DNA of 64,000 nucleotides from Marinomonas spartinae (GTDB taxonomy: Bacteria; Pseudomonadota; Gammaproteobacteria; Pseudomonadales; Marinomonadaceae): assembly GCF_016461715.1 (NCBI RefSeq), contig NZ_JAEMUI010000009.1, positions 1-64,000 on the forward strand. The letters are read 5' to 3'. Under the pieces are notes generated by a model that was not told the origin of the DNA, made no database searches, and saw nothing but the letters and a program-made list of their open reading frames with translations. Within the stretch, counting starts at the first letter, position 1; the number at the start of each line of letters is the position of its first letter. Of this stretch, positions 1 to 7,924 are shown one piece after another. Made by a program: the position numbers and the translations under genes.

Positions 1-54
1 AAATACTTTTCATACAGCACCAAAGAGAAGTAAACTACCATCAATATAATTAGA

Positions 55-130
55 TGGCGTCCCGTAGGGGGTTCGAACCCCTGTTACCGCCGTGAAAGGG
101 CGGTGTCCTAGGCCTCTAGACGAACGGGAC
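55..130 (-). tRNA. tRNA-Glu (anticodon UUC)
   Basis: Read on the minus strand, this 76-nt segment folds into a full cloverleaf. The acceptor stem GTCCCGT pairs with ACGGGAC. The anticodon arm is CCGCC-CTTTCAC-GGCGG with anticodon TTC. The T arm is CAGGGGTTCGAACCCCTA-like, and the CCA end is encoded at 57-55. It decodes GAA and GAG. It stands alone, divergent from the lipoprotein gene at 270. A good promoter lies about 35-60 nt upstream. Confidence 0.96.
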
Positions 131-164
131 ATTGATTCACGTCTTGCTGTGTGAGCGGGTGCGT

Positions 165-192
165 ATATTACTGTTACTATTTGGAAAATCAA
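165..192 (-). promoter_or_regulatory. sigma-70 promoter of tRNA-Glu
   Basis: On the minus strand, TTGATT (192-187) and TAATAT (170-165) are separated by 16 nt. A GC-rich stretch follows the -10 box, as is usual for stringently controlled stable-RNA promoters. The predicted start would leave a leader of roughly 28 nt before the tRNA. This is seen by eye only. Confidence 0.6.
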
Positions 193-269
193 CATTTTTT
201 TTAATAATCTGCTAAGTTAGTAGATTAAACACTTGTTTTACAACAATTTTGTATAAAAATGGAGCAACT

Positions 270-842
270 ATGCTTAATAAACGTCTTATTTTGACTTTTA
301 CATTGTCAGCCGCTTTACTCGCTGGCTGTTCAACTACGCACTACATACAAATAGATCCCACTGCAGCTATCCAAAGCGAAAAACTCACTAATAATCGAGT
401 GATTCAAGTCAGTACAACGACAAATATAGGCAACCAAATAGGATCAATCAAAACTGGCTTAAATGAACATGCGGATATATTTACTACTAACGATGTAAAA
501 CAAAGTGTTAACCAAAGTATTGTGAATGGTCTTCGCAAGTTAGGCTTTACTTTAGACCAAGGTGTTTTGCCACCGGCGAAAGTCGACGTTGTGATTACAA
601 AAATGAGTTACACCACTAAAGTGGACAATTTAAAAACGATTGCGACGTTAAACTTTGCATTGAATGTGACGGTAACAGCAGGAGATGAAACGTATAAAGC
701 GACATTCGCATCACAAAAAACCGAAGAATACGGCACTCTGCCCTATCAATCTGCTGTGCAAAAAGATATGAATGGGCTAGCGAGTAAAACTGTTACTCGA
801 CTACTAGAAGATCAAAGTATCATCAAGCTCCTTCAACAGTAA
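270..842 (+). CDS. YajG-family lipoprotein
   Basis: The product is a predicted outer-membrane lipoprotein of 190 residues, similar in layout to E. coli YajG, whose function is poorly defined. A signal peptide ends in the lipobox L17-A-G-C20. Serine at +2 predicts Lol sorting to the outer membrane. The rest looks like a mixed alpha/beta periplasmic domain. I chose the ATG at 270, which is preceded by GGAG at 261-264. The longer frame from 249 starts with TTG and has no good ribosome-binding site. The gene is monocistronic, divergent from tRNA-Glu, and followed by a terminator-like hairpin. The YajG assignment rests on size, signal and general sequence feel. Confidence 0.75.
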   Translation: MLNKRLILTFTLSAALLAGCSTTHYIQIDPTAAIQSEKLTNNRVIQVSTTTNIGNQIGSIKTGLNEHADIFTTNDVKQSVNQSIVNGLRKLGFTLDQGVLPPAKVDVVITKMSYTTKVDNLKTIATLNFALNVTVTAGDETYKATFASQKTEEYGTLPYQSAVQKDMNGLASKTVTRLLEDQSIIKLLQQ

Positions 843-865
843 CACCACCCAAGTATTTAAAAAGT

Positions 866-897
866 TGGGGAGCGCTGTCTGGCCTCCCCCTCTTTAT
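866..897 (+). terminator. terminator after the yajG-like gene
   Basis: GGGGAG (867-872) can pair with CTCCCC (884-889), followed by a T-rich run. The loop is long (11 nt), so strength is uncertain. Confidence 0.5.
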
Positions 898-1027
898 TAT
901 CCCCTCAGGTTAACTTTATGGAACCTTTAGCTCTCATCTTGAATGCCTCATGCTAAAAGGTCGTGTTACTATTTGACGACAGAATTTACTACGGACTTTA
1001 AGGTTGCCAGCTTAACGAGGAATTAAC

Positions 1028-2245
1028 GTGCACATTCGAAAGTCAAACAAATTATCAAATATCTGCTATGAAATTCGTGGTCCTGTTTTAAAAGAGGCCA
1101 TGCGCATGGAAGAAGAAGGACAGCGTATTTTGAAGCTTAACATAGGCAACCCTGCCCCATTTGGCTTCGAAGCACCAGATGAAATTCTCGTCGATGTCAT
1201 TCGAAATCTTCCAACCGCTCAAGGTTATTGTGAGTCCAAGGGATTATACTCTGCACGCAAAGCGGTCATGCAAAAATACCAGGCACTCGGGGTCAAATCC
1301 TCAGATGTTAATTATATTTGGATGGGCAACGGTGTTAGTGAACTGATTGTGATGGCGATGCAAGCCTTGCTGAACGATGGCGACGAAATTTTGATCCCGG
1401 CACCAGACTATCCATTGTGGACGGCGGCAGCAACGTTATCTGGCGGGTACGTCAGACACTACCATTGTGACGAAGGTGCAGGTTGGCAACCGGATTTACA
1501 AGATATTCGCTCCAAAATATCCAATAAAACCAAAGCCATTGTGATTATTAATCCAAATAATCCAACAGGTGCTGTTTATGAGAAAGGTATTCTGGAAGGT
1601 ATCATCGACATTGCGGCTGAGCATGATCTGCTCATTTTCTCTGATGAAATCTACGATAAGATCTTGTATGACGGTGCTACCCATATTCCAACCAGTACCT
1701 TAACTGAAGGGAGAGCACCTTGCATAACTTTTGGTGGCCTATCAAAAGTGTATCGAACAGCCGGTTTTCGCTCGGGCTGGATGATCGTCACTGGCGACAG
1801 GTCGGGGATTAAAGATTACATCGAAGGGTTGGATATTTTGAGCTCAATGCGCTTATGCGCCAACGTGCCTGCACAGCACGCGGTGCAGACTGCTCTTGGA
1901 GGTTACCAAAGCATTAATGAGTTAATCGAGCCAGGTGGTCGCTTATACGAGCAGCGTCGTGTCGCTTGGGAGGCTTTAGATGCTATTCCTGGCGTACACT
2001 GCCATAAACCACAAGGGGCGCTCTATTTATTCCCGAGACTCGACCCTAAAATGTATCAAATAAAAGACGATATGGATTTCATTTTGCGTTTTTTACAGGA
2101 AGAGAAGGTGCTGATCGTACAAGGGACTGGATTCAACTGGCCAACACCGGATCATGTACGTTTTGTCTTCCTGCCACATATAGAACAACTCACCCCTGCC
2201 ATGGAGCGATTTGCCGCCTTTTTAGATCGATTAAGAAAGCGTTAA
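1028..2245 (+). CDS. alaA: glutamate-pyruvate aminotransferase AlaA
   Basis: This is a fold-type I PLP aminotransferase of 405 residues, the length of E. coli AlaA (YfbQ). It makes alanine from pyruvate and glutamate in the cytoplasm. Visible motifs are NPNNPTG (175-181), SDEIYDK (205-211) and the Schiff-base lysine in GGLSK (K240), followed by [10 protein letters not shown] with the phosphate-binding arginine. The start is GTG, preceded by CGAGG. The gene ends 67 bp before htpX, and the sequence between holds the htpX hairpin. I see no leader attenuator that I would defend. Confidence 0.93.
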   Translation: MHIRKSNKLSNICYEIRGPVLKEAMRMEEEGQRILKLNIGNPAPFGFEAPDEILVDVIRNLPTAQGYCESKGLYSARKAVMQKYQALGVKSSDVNYIWMGNGVSELIVMAMQALLNDGDEILIPAPDYPLWTAAATLSGGYVRHYHCDEGAGWQPDLQDIRSKISNKTKAIVIINPNNPTGAVYEKGILEGIIDIAAEHDLLIFSDEIYDKILYDGATHIPTSTLTEGRAPCITFGGLSKVYRTAGFRSGWMIVTGDRSGIKDYIEGLDILSSMRLCANVPAQHAVQTALGGYQSINELIEPGGRLYEQRRVAWEALDAIPGVHCHKPQGALYLFPRLDPKMYQIKDDMDFILRFLQEEKVLIVQGTGFNWPTPDHVRFVFLPHIEQLTPAMERFAAFLDRLRKR

Positions 2246-2278
2246 CTCTCTGCTTGAATTTCCACCAAACGGCCCTAT

Positions 2279-2309
2279 CATGCTCCTTAACAATCTTTTA
2301 AGGAGCATG
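2279..2309 (+). promoter_or_regulatory. hairpin sequestering the htpX ribosome-binding site
   Basis: This is a perfect 12-bp stem: CATGCTCCTTAA (2279-2290) pairs with TTAAGGAGCATG (2298-2309), with a 7-nt loop. The 3' arm contains the whole Shine-Dalgarno AAGGAG (2300-2305). The likely htpX ATG (2313) lies 4 nt beyond the stem. No T run follows, so it is not a terminator. The layout is that of a translation-blocking element such as an RNA thermometer. Function is inferred. Confidence 0.7.
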
Positions 2310-2312
2310 GTT

Positions 2313-3191
2313 ATGCGTATCATTCTGTTCTTACTCACGAACTTGGCCGTCATGTTGGTGGCTGGTGTGATTCTCAGCTTGCTGGGCGTTAATAACTATA
2401 TGACCAGTAACGGGTTGAACTTCACTTCGTTACTCATTTTCTGTGGTGTTTTTGGTTTTACGGGGAGTATCATTTCGCTACTGATGTCCAAGTTCATGGC
2501 CAAGCGTGGCACTGGCGCGGTGGTGATTGCACAACCAAGCAACCATAAAGAAGCTTGGTTGTTGGATACGGTTGCTCAATTATCAAAAGAAGCGGGCATC
2601 AAAATGCCAGAAGTGGCTATTTTTCCGTCCCACGATGCAAACGCATTCGCTACTGGCTGGAACAAAAACGATGCTTTGGTTGCTGTTTCAAGCGGTATGC
2701 TTGAACGTTTTCCACCAGATGAAATCAAAGCAGTGTTAGGCCACGAGATCGGTCATGTTGCGAACGGCGACATGGTAACCCTGACTCTGGTTCAAGGTGT
2801 GGTTAACACCTTCGTCATGTTCTTTGCTCGTATCGCCGCTTATGCTGTGGATCAGTTTTTGCGCAAAAATGACGACGAAGGCTCCGTTGGTTGGGGGTAC
2901 TACATCGCTACATTTGTTTTCGAAATTTTATTCGGCATTCTCGCCTCAATGATTGTTATGTGGTTCTCTCGTTACCGTGAATTCAGAGCCGATGAGGCGG
3001 GTGCTCGTCTAGGCGGTAAAGGCGCTATGATTGCTGCTCTGGCACGTTTGCAAAGTGAGCACGAAGAGAGTCACATGCCTGATGGTATGGTTGCTTTCGG
3101 AATTAATCGCGGCAAAATGCCAACATTGGGTGAGTTGTTCTCAAGCCACCCACCTATCAACGATCGAATTAAAGCACTGCAGGCTTTATAA
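2313..3191 (+). CDS. htpX: membrane zinc metalloprotease HtpX
   Basis: HtpX is an inner-membrane M48 zinc protease that works with FtsH to degrade misfolded membrane proteins. The product is 292 residues (E. coli 293). Two N-terminal membrane segments (about 4-25 and 38-57) precede the zinc motif HEIGH (144-148). The third ligand is the glutamate of [10 protein letters not shown] (about E223). Another hydrophobic pair lies at about 160-180 and 195-217. The ATG at 2313 sits 7 nt after AAGGAG and begins [10 protein letters not shown], as in homologues. The ATGs at 2280 and 2307 are inside the hairpin and poorly spaced. In other bacteria the gene is stress-induced (Cpx or heat shock). Confidence 0.95.
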   Translation: MRIILFLLTNLAVMLVAGVILSLLGVNNYMTSNGLNFTSLLIFCGVFGFTGSIISLLMSKFMAKRGTGAVVIAQPSNHKEAWLLDTVAQLSKEAGIKMPEVAIFPSHDANAFATGWNKNDALVAVSSGMLERFPPDEIKAVLGHEIGHVANGDMVTLTLVQGVVNTFVMFFARIAAYAVDQFLRKNDDEGSVGWGYYIATFVFEILFGILASMIVMWFSRYREFRADEAGARLGGKGAMIAALARLQSEHEESHMPDGMVAFGINRGKMPTLGELFSSHPPINDRIKALQAL

Positions 3192-3214
3192 TCAGATACA
3201 CAGTTTGATACAAC

Positions 3215-3246
3215 GAAAAAACGCCCGATTCGTCGGGCGTTTTTTC
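3215..3246 (+). terminator. strong terminator after htpX
   Basis: ACGCCCGA (3221-3228) and TCGGGCGT (3233-3240) form an 8-bp stem closed by a TTCG tetraloop, flanked by six A and six T. It is a textbook intrinsic terminator, symmetrical enough to work on both strands. Confidence 0.92.
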
Positions 3247-3353
3247 GTTTTCACCTCACGATAGACAAGTGAACAAACGCCCTTAAAGGGCTTGTGTGAC
3301 GTTACCTTATCGGCATAATAAGAAATTACCCGTTGTAAAAGGAAGAACCTATT

Positions 3354-4193
3354 GTGCCCTATTCTCTGTCTTCGATTTCTATCTACCCCATTAAATCCAT
3401 CCACGGCGTGGAATTAGCACAAAGCCAAGTAGAGTGGTTTGGGTTAACTGGGGATCGTCGCTATATGCTCATCAATTCAAATGGCGAATTTATCACTGGC
3501 CGAGAGTTTCCCCAGTTGGTCTTGATCAAAGCTGAGCGGCTTACTAATAAAACATGGGAACTGTCTCATCCTGATACTGCTATTAAGCTGGTATTAGACC
3601 CTGCGACCCTTAGCTCTACCTATCAAGATGTTGTGATTTGGGAAAAATCACTAAAAGCACAACATTGCTCGGAGCTGGCCAATGCTTGGTTTAGCCAAGT
3701 ATTAAACAGTGATGTTCGCTTGGTTTATTTTGGTGAGCAATCTGAACGGTTCACCAAAAGAAGGCCCGAAAGTCCTGTGGGCTTTGCCGATGGTTACCCA
3801 TTTCACCTAACCTCACAAACCTCTCTAGAGGAGTTGAATCGTACATGCCAAGAAAACATACAGATGGCACAATTTCGTCCCAATCTTGTTGTGACGGGCT
3901 CTCAGCCCTTTGAGGAAGAGACATGGAAACGCCTGCGGATAGGTGACGTCGAATTTGAGAATGTAAAACCCTGCGCTCGCTGTATTTTTACCACTGTACA
4001 CCCAGAAACGGCACTACGCAGTAAAAAAGGCGAACCAATGAAAACATTAGGCAAGTTTCGCTTGCAGCCTGAGGAAAAAGCCATCAATTTTGGCATCAAT
4101 CTCATTGCCCTCAATACAGGGGAGATTCACGTGGGCGACAAAATGGAGGTTTTAGAGTATCAAGAAGCCTTTACTTATCAAGACAAACGCTAA
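3354..4193 (+). CDS. MOSC-domain protein (YcbX/YiiM type)
   Basis: The product is 279 residues with an N-terminal MOSC_N beta-barrel (about 1-110; SISIYPIKSIHGVEL is typical) and a C-terminal MOSC domain. The MOSC domain carries FRPNLVV (174-180) and the cysteines C207 and C210 in KPCARC. Family members use molybdenum cofactor and reduce N-hydroxylated bases and similar compounds. The E. coli homologue YcbX is fused to a ferredoxin domain that is absent here, so a separate electron donor would be needed. The start is GTG, preceded by AAGGAAG. It is monocistronic between two terminators. Confidence 0.85.
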   Translation: MPYSLSSISIYPIKSIHGVELAQSQVEWFGLTGDRRYMLINSNGEFITGREFPQLVLIKAERLTNKTWELSHPDTAIKLVLDPATLSSTYQDVVIWEKSLKAQHCSELANAWFSQVLNSDVRLVYFGEQSERFTKRRPESPVGFADGYPFHLTSQTSLEELNRTCQENIQMAQFRPNLVVTGSQPFEEETWKRLRIGDVEFENVKPCARCIFTTVHPETALRSKKGEPMKTLGKFRLQPEEKAINFGINLIALNTGEIHVGDKMEVLEYQEAFTYQDKR

Positions 4194-4210
4194 TGTCATT
4201 TTAGCAGAGA

Positions 4211-4246
4211 TAAAAAGGGAGCCTCTCAATACAGGCTCCCTTTTTA
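4211..4246 (+). terminator. bidirectional terminator between the MOSC gene and ybiT
   Basis: AAAAAGGGAGCCT (4212-4224) pairs with AGGCTCCCTTTTT (4233-4245) around an 8-nt loop. It lies between convergent genes and has both A and T tracts, so it can serve both. Confidence 0.92.
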
Positions 4247-4282
4247 TTGTGAATCACTAACGTGTTCATTCAATACAAGACA

Positions 4283-5869
4283 TTAAGCGTCCTGTTTGGC
4301 TAAATATTCGTCGTAAGTACCGTGGAAATCGACAATACCATCACTGGTCACTTCAACAATGCGAGTCGCCAAAGAGGAGACAAATTCGCGGTCGTGACTG
4401 ACAAAAATCAATGTCCCTGGGTAGTTTTCCAGCGCTAGGTTTAAAGACTCAATCGACTCCATATCCATATGGTTGGTCGGCTCATCCATTACTAGCACAT
4501 TTGGTTTTTGTAACATCAGTTTGCCAAACAGCATTCGACCTTGCTCTCCACCAGAAAGTACTTTTACCGACTTTTTGATGTCATTTTGTGAGAACAACAG
4601 GCGACCCAGCGTGCCACGAATCACTTGCTCGTCATCACCCTCTTTAGCCCACTGCCCCATCCATTCAATCAAATCGACGTCTTTGGTGAATTCATGGGCA
4701 TGATCCTGAGCGTAATAGCCTATATTAGCATTCTCAGACCATTTCACTTCCCCTTTGGTCAGCTCTGTATCACCGACCAAACATTTAAGTAACGTCGTTT
4801 TACCAATTCCGTTCGGGCCGATAACGGCGATACGCTCACCGACTTCCACCATCATATTCAGGCCGCTGAATAGCTGCTCATCGTAAGACTTGGCCACATT
4901 CTCCACCTGAACGGCCATACGATGTAATTTTTTCTCTTGTTCAAAACGAATAAAAGGACTTTGACGACTTGATGGTTTGACTTCTTCAAGTTGGATTTTG
5001 TCTATCTGTTTCGCGCGTGAGGTGGCTTGTTTCGATTTCGAAGCGTTAGCAGAGAAACGACTCACGAACGATTTCAGCTCGTTGATTTGTGCCTTTTTCT
5101 TCGCATTATCGGATAATAGACGCTCGCGAGCTTGTGTTGCGGCGGTCATGTATTCATCATAGTTTCCTGAAAACAAACGCAATTCGCCGTAATCCAAATC
5201 CGCCATATTGGTACAAACCGAGTTAAGGAAGTGACGGTCATGGGAAATGATTATCATGGTGCAGTTGCGCTCAACCAAGACGCCTTCCAGCCAGCGAATG
5301 GTGTTGATGTCCAAGTTGTTGGTAGGCTCATCAAGCAACAGAATATCGGGATCAGAGAACAGCGCCTGCGCGAGCAATACACGCAGCTTCAAGCCTGGTG
5401 CGACTTCACTCATCAAGCCATAATGTTGTTCACTAGGGATCCCCACCCCCAATAACAATTCTCCGGCACGCGCATCGGCAGTGTAGCCGTCCATTTCAGC
5501 GAATTCCGCTTCCAAATCCCCCGCACGAAGCCCATCCTCTTCGGTCATTTCGGGATTGGCGTAAATCGCATCTTTTTCAGACTTAACGGCCCACAGCTCT
5601 GTGTGCCCCATAATCACAGTATCGATAACAGAATATTCTTCGTAAGCGAATTGATCCTGTTTTAATTTACCAAGGCGCTCATTTGGGTCTTTAGACACGT
5701 TACCAGAACTTGGCTCTAAGTCGCCGCCAAGGATTTTCATAAAGGTGGATTTACCGCACCCATTTGCACCGATTAGACCGTAGCGCTTGCCTTCAGCAAA
5801 CTTAACAGACACATTTTCGAATAAAGGCTTGGCACCAAATTGCATGGTGATATTGGCAGTTGTTAACAA
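4283..5869 (-). CDS. ybiT: ABC-F family ATPase YbiT
   Basis: This soluble ABC-F protein of 528 residues (E. coli YbiT 530) has two nucleotide-binding domains and no membrane segments. ABC-F proteins act on the ribosome. Visible are Walker A GANGCGKS (34-41) and [10 protein letters not shown] (about 350), signature LSGGEQGRM in the second domain, and Walker [12 protein letters not shown] and [11 protein letters not shown]. The charged linker at about 240-320 is the P-site tRNA interaction motif region. Similarity to YbiT is high over the full length, including the [10 protein letters not shown] segment. The start codon is TTG ([12 protein letters not shown] matches the E. coli N-terminus), with a weak ribosome-binding site. 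Confidence 0.93.
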   Translation of the reverse strand: MLTTANITMQFGAKPLFENVSVKFAEGKRYGLIGANGCGKSTFMKILGGDLEPSSGNVSKDPNERLGKLKQDQFAYEEYSVIDTVIMGHTELWAVKSEKDAIYANPEMTEEDGLRAGDLEAEFAEMDGYTADARAGELLLGVGIPSEQHYGLMSEVAPGLKLRVLLAQALFSDPDILLLDEPTNNLDINTIRWLEGVLVERNCTMIIISHDRHFLNSVCTNMADLDYGELRLFSGNYDEYMTAATQARERLLSDNAKKKAQINELKSFVSRFSANASKSKQATSRAKQIDKIQLEEVKPSSRQSPFIRFEQEKKLHRMAVQVENVAKSYDEQLFSGLNMMVEVGERIAVIGPNGIGKTTLLKCLVGDTELTKGEVKWSENANIGYYAQDHAHEFTKDVDLIEWMGQWAKEGDDEQVIRGTLGRLLFSQNDIKKSVKVLSGGEQGRMLFGKLMLQKPNVLVMDEPTNHMDMESIESLNLALENYPGTLIFVSHDREFVSSLATRIVEVTSDGIVDFHGTYDEYLAKQDA

Positions 5870-6199
5870 GGTATTTTTCCGCTTTTAAAAGTAAATTGAG
5901 CGCACCTAAGTTGGTGGCTTGCATTAATGGTCAGCATTATCGCACAGATCTACCTTGCTCTTTAAGGTACTAGATAAAATTACTGATAAAAAATCAAAAA
6001 CGCTTAAAAACTAACAAAAAATACGCGAGATCAATGGAACAATTGCTTACAATCTTACTCCAATTATTACGACTCAACACAGAAACAGGCTGTCATTAAA
6101 TGATAGAAGACGCTAAAACTTATAGAAACAGGGATACAAAGCTAACAAACAAAGGATTACTATCGACAGAGAAGAGACATTGATTGACGGGAGACCATA
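5870..6199. other. 330-bp intergenic region, divergent promoters expected
   Basis: This AT-rich gap lies between ybiT (leftward) and the cyclic-nucleotide-binding gene (rightward). It should hold both promoters, but I see no -35/-10 pair, operator palindrome or RNA structure that I would assign with confidence. No plausible small gene was found. Confidence 0.5.
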
Positions 6200-6691
6200 A
6201 TGAAAACCGTCCTTAAGCAAGACACAAACTATAATCTAGAGCCATCTAAGCTCAAAGAAGGCTCGGTTTTTGGTGCCCTATCGGAACGCTCTATTACGTA
6301 TTTACTTAACAATGGCGTGCTTATAGAACTGGACGCTGGTGAGCAGCTGTTTGACTATGGAGATAAAGGTGACCGTTTTTACATTGTCTTGGAAGGTCGT
6401 TTAGATTTCTACAAAACCCACAATAACCAAACCTCTCATACCAGAACCATCAACTTTGGTGAAGCCGTCGGTTTCGTCTCAATGATTGCTTTGCACGATA
6501 AAGTAGGTAAAGCCATTGCCAAAGAGAACAGCATTGTATTAGAGATTACCAGCCAATTGTTTAGTGACTTTCATGATGATCACGCGTTTGACTTTGGTAT
6601 TTTATTAATGAATTTATCTCGGGATATGGCAAGGTCACTACGGGTGCTCGGTAATGCATTGGTAGAAAATCACATAAGCATCAATACCTAA
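6200..6691 (+). CDS. stand-alone cyclic-nucleotide-binding-domain protein
   Basis: The product is 163 residues. Residues about 25-120 form a Crp-like beta-roll: LIELDAGEQLFDYGDKGDRFYIVLEGRL is the usual RmlC-like strand pattern, followed by INFGEAVGF in the phosphate-binding cassette position. There is no helix-turn-helix after the C-helix, so it is not a DNA-binding Crp protein. The canonical cassette residues R and S/T of cAMP binders are not obvious (GEAVGFVSM). The ligand is therefore unknown, and it may be a structural or protein-interaction domain. The start ATG follows GGGAGA. It is monocistronic. Confidence 0.8.
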   Translation: MKTVLKQDTNYNLEPSKLKEGSVFGALSERSITYLLNNGVLIELDAGEQLFDYGDKGDRFYIVLEGRLDFYKTHNNQTSHTRTINFGEAVGFVSMIALHDKVGKAIAKENSIVLEITSQLFSDFHDDHAFDFGILLMNLSRDMARSLRVLGNALVENHISINT

Positions 6692-6753
6692 ATGAGGCCT
6701 GTTTTATCTTGGGCTTGTCTACCAAAACATTACCGGCGTAATTTACGCCGCGC

Positions 6754-7107
6754 TTAATATTTCTCTGCTGCTATAACTGAGATCTCAACTAATAACTCTG
6801 GACGAGCTAAACGAGCCTCAACACAGGCTCGTGCTGGCGTGTGCCCTTGTACAACCCAAGCATCCCAAACATCGTTCATTGCGGCAAAATCTTTCATGTC
6901 GCGAAGATAAATAGTGGCCGATAAAAGATGTTCTTTACTAGAGCCCGCTTGTTCTAATAAGGCTTCCACTTTATCTAACATGGTTTGAGTTTGCTCAGTA
7001 ATATCTGCATGTGCATCCGCCGCCACCTGTCCACAAAGGTAAATGGTACCATTGTGCTTCACAATACGACTCATGCGTGGCGTGATTTCTTGGCGCTCAA
7101 TTTTCAT
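6754..7107 (-). CDS. RidA-family (YjgF/UK114) protein
   Basis: This 117-residue Rid-family protein is likely a trimeric cytoplasmic enamine/imine deaminase or a relative. Typical segments are [42 protein letters not shown] (shown in pieces), and the C-terminal [19 protein letters not shown]. The last contains the arginine of PARACVEA, the usual carboxylate-binding residue. I chose the ATG at 7107, preceded by GAGGTGG. The upstream TTG at 7119 is less likely. Adjacent genes give no substrate hint. Confidence 0.88.
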   Translation of the reverse strand: MKIERQEITPRMSRIVKHNGTIYLCGQVAADAHADITEQTQTMLDKVEALLEQAGSSKEHLLSATIYLRDMKDFAAMNDVWDAWVVQGHTPARACVEARLARPELLVEISVIAAEKY

Positions 7108-7205
7108 AACCCACCTCAATATAAATAAAGCAGAATATTAACAACATTTGAAAAGAATATTCACCTGTAAATCTGCAAAAAAATGGCGTTTTTGACTGCA
7201 AAGAA

Positions 7206-7814
7206 CTAAAATTCCAACCCTTTCTGAGCTTTTATGCCACGTTTAAAAGCATGTTTCACTTCCTTAATCTCACTGACGGTATCCGCTAATGCGATTAAAG
7301 CGTCACTCGCTCCTCTTCCTGTCACCACAAGGTGCTGACGCTCTGGTCGATTCATTAGCGCTTCCAGAACGTGATCTTCAAAAAGATATTCATAATGAAG
7401 TAGATATGTCAGTTCATCGAGCACTACTAAATCGAGGCTTGCATCCGCCAGCATATCCGCTGCTTTTTGCCAGGCCTCTTCTGAAGAAGCGATGTCTGCC
7501 TCACGATTTTGCGTTTCCCATGTAAAGCCAGAGGACATAATTTCCCATCTAATGCCGTCTTGCTTTTTAAAAAAATCAATTTCTCCTGTGTTCCACTCAC
7601 CTTTTAGAAATTGCACTACCCCTACTTTCATACCATGACCCAACGCACGAGCGACCATTCCTAATGCTGAACTGGATTTTCCTTTCCCATTACCAGTTAA
7701 GAGTACAAAGGTTCCCTTATCTTCTTGGGCCTTGGCGATACGTTTGTCTACATGCTTTTTGATGTTTTGCATGCGTTTTTGATGTTTTTCTGGGTCTTGA
7801 ATCGCTTTTGACAC
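7206..7814 (-). CDS. btuR: cob(I)yrinic acid a,c-diamide adenosyltransferase
   Basis: This 202-residue CobA/BtuR/CobO-type enzyme adenosylates cob(I)alamin or cobinamide using ATP. The P-loop GNGKGKSS is at 41-48. VVQFLKGEWNTGE, LVVLDELTYLL and VVTGRGAS are family hallmarks. The start is GTG at 7814, preceded by AGGAAGG. It lies 110 bp downstream of metH on the same strand, with a strong hairpin between them. This links B12 processing with the B12-dependent enzyme next door. No cobalamin riboswitch is visible upstream. Confidence 0.93.
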   Translation of the reverse strand: MSKAIQDPEKHQKRMQNIKKHVDKRIAKAQEDKGTFVLLTGNGKGKSSSALGMVARALGHGMKVGVVQFLKGEWNTGEIDFFKKQDGIRWEIMSSGFTWETQNREADIASSEEAWQKAADMLADASLDLVVLDELTYLLHYEYLFEDHVLEALMNRPERQHLVVTGRGASDALIALADTVSEIKEVKHAFKRGIKAQKGLEF

Positions 7815-7864
7815 AATGGCCTTCCTAGTTGATGTAAATAAACAATGAGAGAGTTAAGAGAGAG

Positions 7865-7897
7865 TGCCTTATCAATAGGACAGATATTGATAAGGCA
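7865..7897 (-). terminator. strong hairpin between metH and btuR
   Basis: TGCCTTATCAAT (7865-7876) and ATTGATAAGGCA (7886-7897) form a perfect 12-bp stem with a 9-nt loop. It follows the metH stop on the minus strand but has no T run after it (CTCTCTCTTAAC follows). It may be a weak terminator, an mRNA-stabilising 3' end or a processing site. Confidence 0.6.
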
Positions 7898-7924
7898 AAT
7901 AATGAGAGTTAACAACCCGTCATA

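Noticed and set aside
918..956. 12-codon ORF (MEPLALILNASC) upstream of alaA as a leader peptide
   Set aside because: There is no clear ribosome-binding site, run of control codons or attenuator hairpin after it.
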